Assembly: GCF_963678635.1 (NCBI RefSeq)
Contig: NW_026970820.1
Span: 618,001-682,000 of the forward strand
DNA from: Symsagittifera roscoffensis
Lineage: Eukaryota; Xenacoelomorpha; Acoela; Convolutidae
Direction of reading: 5' to 3'
DNA: 64,000 nucleotides
The notes under the pieces were generated by a model. It was not told the DNA's origin. It saw nothing but the letters and a program-made list of their open reading frames with translations, and made no database searches. Position 1 is the stretch's first letter, and every line of letters starts with the position of its first letter. Positions 1 through 11,454 of the stretch are shown piece after piece. Both the position numbers and the translations under genes were made by a program.

Positions 1-981
1 TCAAATGGCGATACTTAGAATAATTTTTCAGCTGAAAAGTTCAAAAAATATCAAAAATTTCAAATTTTGACGAAAATTTTAAAAAATCTCATCAGTCTAT
101 TTATTGGAGTCTTCGAGGTTTTGGGAGACCTTATCTGGCGGCTAACAACAAGTGGATCACTTAATTTAAAATTTTGAGAAAGGTCAAAAAAACATGTTTT
201 TTCGATTTTTTTGACAGAATTCCGAAAGCAATATCTTGGCTAAAAACAAGAATGAGGGTCTAAAATTAGTACAAACAGTACTCCCACATAAGGTACATTA
301 GGTTGGAAACAAAAAATTTACTCTGACTCAAAAATCGTTTTTTAACTTTATTTCTGAACAAGAAATTGAAAAGAAATCAAAAACTTAAAAATTTTTTGAA
401 AAAAATGATTGTTTTGAAAAAGTGCCAATTTTTAGCTGAAACTTTTCATTTTAGCTAATAAAGCCAGAGCAATGCCCTTTAAGCTCTAATAAATTAATTA
501 TGCAAATTATTATCAAGTTTTTTCGTTAAAGCCTTTTATTTTGAAAAAGTATTCAAAAATGGGTAAAAAAAAGTCAAAAAAATCAATTTTTTCCGATTCA
601 AAAACCTCCACTACCATGATGATTAGTGCGTTAGATAGGACTGCTGAGATCAATTAAGACGTTTTTTCATAAGTATATCAAAATTTTTACTTATTTTTGA
701 GAATTGAGCAAAGTAAAAACTTTTCCCAAATTGGGCAAAAAGCCCAAATTAGCCCAAACACCTGTTAAAAATTGTTGGGTCAAAAAATCACAAAAAGAAA
801 CACCTATTCGTTTGACATTTTAGGGCCGCATGCAAAAAATTAGACCAATCTAACCTGACAATTTCGAGAATCAACTTTTTTGTCAAAATTCTCTAAAGAC
901 CAATTTAGGGAGATTACTTGTACCGGTGGGGGCCCTACCCCACCTAAAAAATTTTTGAAATGCTGGAACGCGGCCACCTAG
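1..981 (+). repeat. Satellite unit 0 (family A, 5'-truncated by window start)
   Basis: This is the distal part of a family-A unit. It matches the end of the next unit (about 2219-3201) almost base for base, giving a period of about 2.22 kb. It ends with a tail hairpin at 925-944 (GGTGGGG...CCCCACC) and CGCGGCCACCTAG at 969-981. I see no coding potential, only A/T-rich sequence with the shared motif GCATGCAAAAAATTAGA near 829. Confidence 0.85.
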
Positions 982-3201
982 CACAATCAGGTACTAGTGG
1001 CTTGTTTTGAGTTTTTAGTAATTTCTGGAACCAAAAGAGAGTGTCGTCAAGCAACGACATCATGTGGTCAAGCAAATACGTGGACTTCTACGCATTCGCA
1101 TTCGCAATGCGCCCTTCGCGCGCAAATGCCAATGCTCAATTAATTTTGCCAGGTGAAAAATTTTTTTGTAACGAAAAATTCTGATAAATTTTAACTTAAA
1201 CTACCACCAAAAAACGCAAAGATTTCAAAGTGTGAAACAATCAAGTTTTGGCTAATACCGGGCATGCAGTGAGACTGATTTCCGCATAAGTAAAATGGAA
1301 AATGAAGGAAATGGAAAGAAAAAAATTGTTCAAAATAAGAACGCAACATCAAAAACTTATTTGATCTCCGCTAATGTCATAATTCCGATCAAGCTGATTT
1401 CAGATTTTAAGTGTAGAAATTACGGTTACGGCTGCTCCCTCTACAGGTCCCAGAGGGACCGAGTGAGCATCCTACCTCGATCCAGGATAACGGATAGTTG
1501 TTTTTAATTTTTCATAAATTTTTTTTCACTAATGCTTGTTTTCAATTCCTCATGAGAAGCTGTATAAATTTTTTTAAAAATTGATTTTTTTAATCAATGC
1601 TTCCAAGAACAACTGATGTTAGGGGGTTACAAATGCGGTTGGTGAAAACTGGTAAGGGATAATGATGAGAAAAATTGTAAGTTTTCAAATGAATTTAAAA
1701 ACAGTTTTTTTTTTCTTTTTTCTTTTGTAAATCGGGAGAAATGAATCAGTTTTTTTAAGTTTTCCTCGCACCACCCACTGTTCATAAGTAATGAAGATTC
1801 CTGTTCTAGCCGTTTATAAAACTTTGGCAGAAAAAACATCAGAATGATGTAAAATGTTTTAAAAAAAATAAAAATTTGAAAATTATGTTTAAAAAAAAAA
1901 ATCAAAAACTTGTAATTTTCAAAATTGGAAAAAAGTTTAAATTAATTGCATATTAAGATTCAGCGTACCCAACTTAGTGGGTCTAGCATTTTAAATTACC
2001 AAAAAAAGTTGAAAATTGTAGATTTTATGAAGTTTTCATTTTGGCTATTTTTCCTTGTCGCCTCCACTTGAGGCACCTTTGAGCCAACTTGAGAAACTGG
2101 AACATAAACAAGCTGCACAGATGGTCAAAGTGAGCCATTTTCAGCGTGATAACACGCCTGGAAGAAAAAAAAACTCCAGAAAAGAAAGAAAATTATGAAC
2201 TTTAACCTTTTTTCTTCTTCAAATGGCGATACTTAGAATAATTTTTCAGCTGAAAAGTATAAAAAAAATCAAAAAATTCAAATTTTGAAAAAATTTATAA
2301 AAAAATCTCATCAGTCTGTTTATTGGAGTCTTCGAGGTTTTGAGAGACCTCATCTGGCGGCTAACAACAAGTGGATCACTTATTTTAAAATTTTGAGAAA
2401 GGTCAAAAAAACATGTTTTTTCGATTTTTTTGACAGAATTCCGAAAGCAATATCTTGGCTAAAAACAAGAATGAGGGCTTAAAATTAGTACAAACAGTAC
2501 TCCCACATAAGGTACATTAGGTTGGAAACAAGAAATTTACTCTGACTCAAAAATCGTTTTTTAACTTTATTTCTGAACAAGAAATTGAAAAGAAATGAAA
2601 AACTTAAAAATTTTTTGAAAAAAAAGATTGTTTTGAAAAAGTGCCAATTTTTAGCTGAAACTTTTCATTTTAGCTAATAAAGCCAGAGCAATGCCCTTTA
2701 AGCTCAAATAAATTAATTATGCAAATTATTTTGAACTTTTTTCGTTAAAGCCTTTTATTTTGAAAAAGTATTCAAAAATGGGTAAAAAAAAGTCAAAAAA
2801 ATCAATTTTCTCCGATTCAAAAACCTCCACTACCATGATGATTAGTTCGTTAGATAGGACTGCTGAGATCAATTTAGACGTATTTTCATAAGTATATCAA
2901 AAATTTTATTTATTTTTGAGAATTAAGCAAAATAAAAACTTTTCCCAAACTGGGCAAAATGCCCAAATTAGCCCAAACACCTGTTAAAAATTGTTGGGTC
3001 AAAAAGTCACAAAAGGAAACCCCTATTCGTTTGCCATTTTAGGGCCGCATGCAAAAAATTAGACCAATCTAACCTGACAATTTCGAGAATCGACTTTTTT
3101 GCAAAATTTCTCTATAGTCCATTTGAGGGATATTACTTGTACCGGTGGGGGCCCCTACCCCACCTCAAAAAATTTTGTAATGCTGGAACGCGGCCACCTA
3201 G
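982..3201 (+). repeat. Satellite unit 1 (family A, 2220 bp)
   Basis: The head is CACAA-TCAGGTACTAG. A nested palindrome lies at 1430-1472: the inner arms GGTCCC/GGGACC are perfect, and the outer GGCTGCTC/GAGCATCC has one mismatch. The GCGCCC-type head hairpin near 1108-1125 is partly eroded here. The tail hairpin is at 3144-3164 and the unit ends in CCACCTAG. The short ORFs inside are not conserved as proteins. Confidence 0.85.
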
Positions 3202-4833
3202 ATAAATCAGTGACCTGCGGTGCATGGGTGTTATTGGCTTGATTCGTCAACTGTGGCCTGGGGGCCATTGGCTTCAAGGCATGTGGCACTCGCAAAAAAA
3301 GAGCACCCGGAGGGTGCTCTTTTTATTTGCTCGAATGTCTTGTGAAACGGTATCTGATGAACTTTGTAGGGCGTCACAAAAGCAACATGACAAAACTTTC
3401 TGTATCTGATCAGTAATGGTCAAAAAAGATTTATGACACTTTCAATGACTGAAGCTACACCTGATCAGTCTCTAAAACAAAGTAACTTATATTTTTCAGT
3501 GACTCATGAAGAGGACTGTTTCAACGAAAACAAGTTTTCGGAAACAGTCCTCATATTTTTCTTGGAGCTCATTTTCAAGTAGGTGGACTTTCAGTTGTGA
3601 CTAATAGCTGAATTAGACTTGGAATTTGTCCCAAAAAGTTAAGTTTGTCTCAAATTGATTAGAAGCAATAGAAAAAAAAAACTTTTTTTTTTATTTGATA
3701 AAAATACTTGAGTCAGAAAAGTGAAAAATCCAATTTTTTTCAAAAAGTCATAAGAAGTAGTTCAATTTGCATTGAATCACTAACCTACAATATATAAACC
3801 TGTTCAGATTGGTTTTCTTGAACAAAGCCGTAAAATTTCCATATTTAGAGAAAAGGCAAAAAAACACCTTTTTTATTAACTGAAAAAGGTAGATAAATCG
3901 GGTAAAGTCGTCTTCAAACCTATAGGACCGAAAAATGATCTAATTGAGGTATATATGTAGTGTCCCTTGTAAGGTTACATGCAAAAAAGTGAAACAATTG
4001 GGGTGGCCGCTTCAGAAAACAAGACTTTTTTTCGGACTTTGGCCATTTTTATTTGTAGTAAAGTAGTAGTAAGTTACCAGAGAAAAAAAAGTTGTAAAAA
4101 CCTAAATTTTTATCCAATTTTGACAATTAAATACTCTATACCTACTAAAATGACTATGGCAAGCTCAAATATGCCATCAAAAATCATTTTTTCTCACTTT
4201 TTAAAATTTTTGTTTTTTTGGTATAAAATGTTGAGTCAGAAACATGAAAAATCATTTTTTTTCAAAAAGTCATTATAAAGTTGTTCCAATCAAATTGTTT
4301 CACCAAAACACACTTTCTCAGCCTGTTCAGAATGGTTTTCATGTTTAAAGCTGAAACTTTACACATTTTGAGAAAAGTGGAAAAAAAAACTTTTTAGTTA
4401 CAAAAAAACCGTCATTTTTGTTGCAGTTTTTGAAAAAACTCAAACTTTTAAGAAAAACAAATTTTCCCAAACCTACATAATTGGGCTCCCAAAACAGTTT
4501 ACATTGATCCATTCCTTATTAAATTACCCCAATTTGTTAAGCAAAATAGAGTTACTGAGCCATTTTTTCCAAAAAACGTGGTTTTTCCCTGTTTTTCCCC
4601 ATTTTTCCCACTATAAGTCAACGCATAACAAAATTTTGGGAAAACGGAGCAAAAGTGTATCCTTAGAATTGCATTTTAGGCCCGCATGCCAATTTTTATC
4701 GTATTCTATCCCGACAATTTTGAGATCAGCACTTTTTCCGAGCAAATAGTCATACCGTTATAATTCTTTGGCCGTTCGGGGCCCCTACCCCAAACTCACT
4801 AAACAAAGACGCCGAAGGCGGACGGCCACCTAG
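3202..4833 (+). repeat. Satellite unit 2 (family B, 1632 bp)
   Basis: The head is ATAAA-TCAGTGACC. A terminator-like hairpin GAGCACCC-gga-GGGTGCTC followed by T's lies at 3301-3319. The long hairpin GGACTGTTTC...GAAACAGTCC lies at 3513-3550. The tail hairpin at 4774-4795 (GTTCGGGG...CCCCAAAC) has one mismatched pair. The unit is closely similar to unit 8 (15362-17000), 12 kb away, yet sits between family-A units. It is non-coding. Confidence 0.87.
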
Positions 4834-7036
4834 CACCCTCAAGGTCACGTGACTTATTTTTGTTTTGGGAATTTTCTGAAACCAAAACAATAAGGTCATG
4901 CGCCAATATCATGGCCTCAAGCAAAGACGTCGGACTCTACGCATTCACATTAGCCTTGCGCCATTCGGGCGCAAATGCCAATGCTCAATTAATTTTGCCA
5001 GGTGAAAATTTTTCAAAGGAAAATTCTGATAAATTTTAACTGAAACTACCACCAAAAAAACCAAAGATATCAAAGTGTGAAACAATCAAGTTTTTGCTAA
5101 TACCGGGCATGCAGTGAGACTGATTTCGGCAAAAATAAAATGGAAAATGAAGGAAATGGAAAGAAAAAAATTGTTCAAAATAAGAACGCAATTTCAAAAA
5201 CTTATTTGATCTCCGCTAATGTCATAATTCCGATCAAGCTGATTTCTGATTTTAAGCGTAGAATTTACGGTTACGGCTGCTCCCTCTACAGGTCCCAGAG
5301 GGACCGAGTGAGCATCCTACCTCGATCCAGGATAACGGATAGTTGTTTTCAATTTTTCACAAAGTTTTTTTCACTAATGCTTGTTTTCAATTCCTCATGA
5401 GAAGCTGTATAAATTTTTAAAAAATTGATTTTAATAATCAATGCTTCCAAGAACAACTGTTGTTAGGGGGTTACAAATGCGGTTGGTGAAAACTAGTAAG
5501 GGATAATGATGAGAAAAATTGTAAGTTTTCAAATGAATTTAAAAACAGTTTTTTTCTTTTTTCTTTTGTAAATCGGGAGAAATGAATCACTTTTTTTTTG
5601 TTTTCCTCGCACCACTCACTGTTCTTAAGTAATGAAGATTCCTGTTCTAGCCGTTTATTACACTTTGGCAGAAACAACATCAATAGATGTGAAATGTTTA
5701 AAAAAAAAATTAAAAAATTATGTTTTTTTTTTTAAAAAGTCAAAAATTTGTAATTTTCAAAATTGAAAAAAAGTGAAAATTAATTGCGTATTACGATTCA
5801 GCGTACCCAACTTAGTGGGTCTAGCATTTTAAATTCCCAAAAAATGTTGAAAATTGTAGATTTTATGAAGTTTTCATTCTGGCTATGTTTCCTTGTCGCC
5901 TCCACTTAAGGCACCTTTGAGCCAACTTGAGAAACTGGAACCTAAACAAGCTAAGCAGATAGTCTGAATGAGCCATTTTTAGCTTGATAACTCGCCTGGA
6001 AGAAAAAAAATCCAGAAAAGAAAGAAAATTTTGAACTTTAACCTTTTTTTCTTCTTCAAATGGCGATACTTAGAATAATTTTTCAGCTGAAAAGTTCAAA
6101 AAAAATCGAAAAATTCGAATTTTGAAATTTTTTTTAAAAAATCTCATCACTCTGTTTATTGGAGTCTTCGAGGTTTTTGGAGACCTTATCTGGCGACTAA
6201 CAACAAGTGGATCACTTATTTTAAAATTTTGAGAAAGGTCAAAAAAACATGTTTTTTCGACTTTTTTCACAGAATTCCGAAAGCAATATCTTGGCTAAAA
6301 ACAAGAATGAGGGCCTAAAATTAGTACAAACAGTACTCCCACAAAAGGTACATTAGGGTGGAAACAAAAAATTTACTCTGACTCAATAATCGTTTTTTAA
6401 CTTTATTTCTGAACAAGAAATTGAAAAGAAATCAAAAACTTAAAATTTTTTTGAAAAAAATGATTTTTTTTAAAAAGTGCCAATTTTTAGCTGAAACTTT
6501 TCATTTTAGCTAAGAAAACCAGAGCAATGCCCTTTAAGCTCAATTAAATTAATATAGCAAATTGTTTTCAAGTTTTTTCGTTAAAAGCTTTCATTTTGAA
6601 AGAGTAGTCAAAATTGGGTAAAAAAAAGTCAAAAAAATCATATTTCTCAGATTCAAAAACCTCCACCACCATGATAATTAGTTCGTTAGATAGGACTCCT
6701 AAGATCAATTTAGACTTACTTTCATAAAAATATCAAAATTTTTACTTATTTTTGAGAATTAAGCAAAATAAAAATTTTTCCCAAATTGGGCAAAAAGCCC
6801 AAATTAGCCCAAACACCTGTTAAAAATTGTTGGGTCAAAAAATCACAAAAGGAAACCCCTATTCGTTTGACATTTTAGGGCCGCATGCAAAAAATTAGAC
6901 CAATCTAACCTGACAATTTCGAGAATCAACTTTTTTGTCAAAATTCTCTAAAGACCAATTTAGGGAGATTACTTGTACCGGTGGGGGCCCTACCCCACCT
7001 AAAAAATTTTTGAAATGCTGGAACGCGGCCACCTAG
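4834..7036 (+). repeat. Satellite unit 3 (family A, 2203 bp)
   Basis: The head is CACCC-TCAAGGTCACGTGAC, which contains the palindrome GTCACGTGAC. The nested palindrome is at 5275-5317 and the tail hairpin at 6980-6999. The unit ends in GCGGCCACCTAG and is non-coding. Confidence 0.85.
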
Positions 7037-9243
7037 CACCCTCAAGGTCACGTGACTTATTTTTGTTTTTCGTATTTTCTGAAACCAAAACATTAAGGTC
7101 ATGCGTCCATATCATGGCCTCAAGCAAAGACGTCGGACTCTACGCATTCCCATTTGCAATGCGCCCTTCGGGCGCAAATGCCAATGCTCAATTAATTTTG
7201 CCAGTTGAAAATTTTTCAAAGGAAAATTCTGATAAATTTTAACTTAAACTACCACCAAAAAAACCAAAGATATCAAAGTGTGAAACAATCAACTTTTGCT
7301 AATACCGGGCATGCAGTGAGACTGATTTTGGCAAAAATAAAATGGAAAATGAAGGAAATGGAAAGAAAAAAATGTTCAAAATTAGAACGCATTATCAAAA
7401 ACGTATTTGATCTCCGCTAATGTCATAATTCCAATCAAGCTAATTGCAGATTTTAAGCGTACAATTTACCATTACGGCTGCTCCCTCCACAGGTCCCAGA
7501 GGGACCGAGTGAGCATCCTACCTCGATCCAGGATAACGGATAGTTGTTTTTAATTTTTCACAAAATATTTTTTCACTAATGCTTGTTTTCAATTCGTCAT
7601 GAGAGGCTGTTTAAATTTTAAAAAACTGATTTTATTAATCAATGCTTCCAAGAACAACTGATGTTAGGGGTTGCAAATGCGGTTGGTGAAAACTAGTAAG
7701 GGATAATGATGAGAAAAATTGTAAGTTTTCAAATGAATTTAAAAACAGTTTTTTTCTTTTTTTTCTTTTGTAAATCGGGAGAAATGAATCAATTTTTTCA
7801 AGTTTTCCTCGCACCACCCACTGTTCATAAGTAATGAAGATTCCTGTTCTAGTCGTTTATAAAACTTTGGCAGAAAAAACATCAATATGATGTTAAATGT
7901 TTTAAAAAAGAGAAAAAATTAAAAATTATGTTTTTTTTTTCAAATCAAAAATTTGTAATTTTCAAAATTAAAAAAAAAGTGAAAATTAATTGCATATTAC
8001 GATTCAGCGTACCCAACTTACTAGGTCTAGCATTTTAAATTACCAAAAAATGTTGAAAATTGTACATTTTATGAAGTTTTCATTTTGGCTATTTTTCCTT
8101 GTCGCCTCCACTTGAGGCACCTTTGAGCCAACTTGAGAAACTGGAACCTAAACAAGCTACACAGATAGTCTGAATGAGCCATTTTCAGCGTGATAACATG
8201 CCTGGAAGAAAAAAAAATTCCAGAAAAGAAAGAACATTTTGAACTTTAAACTTTTTTCTTCTTCAAATGGCGATACTTAGAATAATTTTTCAGCTGAAAA
8301 GTTCAAAAAAAATCAAAAAATTCAAATTTTGAAAAAATTTTAATAAAATCTCATCAGTCTGTTTATTGGAGTCTTCGAGGTTTTGGGAGACCTTATCTGG
8401 CGGCTAACAACAAAAGGATCACTTATTATAAAAATTTGAGAAAGGTCCAAAAAACATGTTTTTTCGATTTTTTTGACAGAATTCCGAAAGCAATATCTTG
8501 ACTAAAAACAAAAATGAGGGCCTAAAATTAGTACAAACAGTACTCCCACATAAAGTACATTAGGTTGGAAACAAAAAATTGACTCTGACTCAAAAATCGT
8601 TTTTTAACTTTATTTCTGAACAAAAAATTGTAAAAAAATCAAAAATTAAAAAAATTTTTGAAAAAAACGATTGTTTTGAAAAAGTGCCAATTTTTAGCTG
8701 AAACTTTTCATTTTAGCTAAGAAAGCCAGAGCAATGTTCTTTAAGCTCAAATAATTTAATTAAGCAAATTATTTTCAAGTTTTTTCGTTAAAGGCTTTTA
8801 TTTTGAAAAAGTATTCAAAAATGGGTAAAAAAAAGTCAAAAAAAATAATTTTCTCAGATTGAAAAACCTCCACTGCCATGATGATTAGTTCGTTCGATAG
8901 GACTACTAAGATCAATTTAGACGTTCTTTCATAAGTATATCAAAATTTTTATTTATTTTTGAGAATTAAGCAAAATAAAAACTTTTCCCAAATTGGGCAA
9001 AAAGCCCAAATTAGCCCAAACACCTGATAAAAATTGTTGGGTCAAAAAGTCACAAAAGGAAACCCCTATTCGTTTGACATTTTAGGGCCGCATGCAAAAA
9101 ATTAGACCAATCTAACCTGACAATTTCGAGAATCGACTTTTTTGTCAAAATTCTCTAAAGACCAATTTAGGGAGATTACTTGTACCGGTGGGGGCCCTAC
9201 CCCACCTAAAAAATTTTTGAAATGCTGGAACGCGGCCACCTAG
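7037..9243 (+). repeat. Satellite unit 4 (family A, 2207 bp)
   Basis: The head is CACCC-TCAAGGTCACGTGAC. The nested palindrome is at 7476-7518 and the tail hairpin GGTGGGG/CCCCACC is at 9187-9206, followed by CCACCTAG. It is highly similar to units 3 and 5, which suggests recent homogenisation or amplification. Confidence 0.85.
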
Positions 9244-11454
9244 CACAGTCAGGTACTAGTGTTTTATTTTTGTTTTTCGTATTTTGTCAAGCCAAAAGAG
9301 AGTGTAGTCAAGCATCAACATCATGTGCTCAAGCAAATACGTGGACTTCTACGCATTCCCATTCGCAATGCGCCCTTCGGGCGCAAATGCCAATGCTCAA
9401 TTAATTTTGCCAGGTGAAAATTTTTTAAAAAAAAAAACTCTGATGAATTTTAACTTAAACTACCACCAAAAACGCAAAGATTTCAAAGTGTGAATTAATC
9501 AAGTATTTGATAATACCGGGCATGCAGTGAGACTGATTTCGGCAAAATTAAAATGGAAAATGAAGGAAATGGAAAGAAAAAAATGTTCAAAATTAGAACG
9601 CATTATCAAAAACTTATTTGATCTCCGCTAATGTCATAATTCCGATCAGGCTGATTTCAGATTTTAAGCGTAGAGTTTACGGTTACGGCTGCTCCCTCTA
9701 CAGGTCCCAGAGGGACCGAGTGAGCATCCTACCTCGATCCAGGATAACGGATAGTTGTTTTTAGTTTTTCACAAAATGTTTTTTCACTATTCCTTGTTTT
9801 CAATTCCTCATGAGAAGCTGTATTAACTTTCAAAAAAATTGATTTTATTAATCAATGCTTCCAAGAACAACTGATGTTAGGCGGTTACAAATGCGGTTGG
9901 TGAAAACTAGTATGGGATAATGATGACAAAATTTGTAAGTTTTCAAATGAATTTAAAAACAGTTTTTTGCTTTTTTCTTTTATAAATTGGGAGAAATGAA
10001 TCACTTTTTTTTAAGTTTTCCTCGCACCACCCACTGTTCTTAAGTAATGAAGATTCCTGTTCTAGCCGTTTATTACACTTTGGCAGAAACAACATCAATA
10101 GAAGTAAAATGTTTAAAAAAAAAAAAATTAAAAATTATGTTTTTTTTTTTAAAAAGTCAAAAATTTGTAATTTTCAAAATTGAAAAAAAGTGAAAATTAA
10201 TTGCGTATTACGATTCAGCGTACCCAACTTAGTGGGTCTAGCATTTTAAATTACCAAAAAATGTTAAAAATTGTAGATTTTATGAAGTTTTCATTCTGGC
10301 TATGTTTCCTTGTCGCCTCCACTTAAGGCACCTTTGAGCCAACTTGAGAAACTGGAACCTAAACAAGCTAAGCAGATAGTCTGAATGAGCCATTTTTAGC
10401 TTGATAACACGCCTGGAAGAAAAAAAAATCCAGAAAAGAAAGAAATTTTTGAACTTTAACCTTTTTTTCTTCTTCAAATGGCGATACTTAGAATAATTTT
10501 TCAGCTGAAAAGTTCAAAAAAAATCGAAAAATTCGAATTTTGAAAAATTTTTAAAAAAATCTCATCAGTCTGTTCATTGGAGTCTTCGAAGTTTTTGGAG
10601 ACCTTATCTGGCGACTAACAACAAGTGGATCACTTATTTTAAAATTTTGAGAAAGGACAAAAAAACATGTTTTTTCGACTTTTTTCACAGAATTCCGAAA
10701 GCAATATCTTGGCTAAAAACAAGAATGAGGGCCTAAAATTAGTACAAACAGTACTCCCACATAAGGTACATTAGGATGGAAACAAAAAATTTACTCTGAC
10801 TCAATAATCGTTTTTTAACTTTATTTCTGAACAAGAAATTGAAAAGAAATCAAAAACTTAAAATTTTTTTGAAAAAAATGATTTTTTTTAAAAAGTGCCA
10901 ATTTTTAGCTGAAACTTTTCATTTTAGCTAAGAAAACCAGAGCAATGCCCTTTAAGCTCAATTAAATTAATATAGCAAATTGTTTTCAAGTTTTTTCGTT
11001 AAAAGCTTTCATTTTGAAAGAGTAGTCAAAATTGGGTAAAAAAAATTAAAAAAAATCAATTTTCTCAGATTCAAAAACCTCCACCACCATGATAATTAGT
11101 TCGTTAGATAGGACTCCTAAGATCAATTTAGACTTATTTTCATAAAAATATCAAAATTTTTACTTATTTTTGAGAATTAAGCAAAATAAAAATTTTTCCC
11201 AAATTGGGCAAAAAGCCCAAATTAGCCCAAACACCTGTTAAAAATTGTTGGGTCAAAAAATCACAAAAGGAAACCCCTATTCGTTTGACATTTTAGGGCT
11301 GCATGCAAAAAATTAGACCAATCTAACCTGACAATTTCGAGAATCAACTTTTTTGTCAAAATTCTCTAAAGACCAATTTAGGGAGATTACTTGTACCGGT
11401 GGGGGCCCTACCCCACCTAAAAAATTTTTGAAATGCTGGAACGCGGCCACCTAG
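9244..11454 (+). repeat. Satellite unit 5 (family A, 2211 bp)
   Basis: The head is CACAG-TCAGGTACTAG. A perfect head hairpin TGCGCCC-ttc-GGGCGCA lies at 9369-9385. The nested palindrome is at 9687-9729 and the tail hairpin at 11398-11417. The unit ends in CCACCTAG at 11454. Confidence 0.85.

Noticed and set aside
1295-1507. Recurring ~70-codon plus-strand frame in family A (also 5140, 62553)
   Set aside because: The frame is interrupted in units 4 and 5 and overlaps the nested palindrome, so constraint is on the DNA/RNA structure, not on a protein.
3301-3319. Rho-independent bacterial terminators, suggesting a prokaryotic source
   Set aside because: Introns, tRNA-like A/B boxes, satellite organisation and an animal-type Helitron show a eukaryote. 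The hairpins are repeat-family features.
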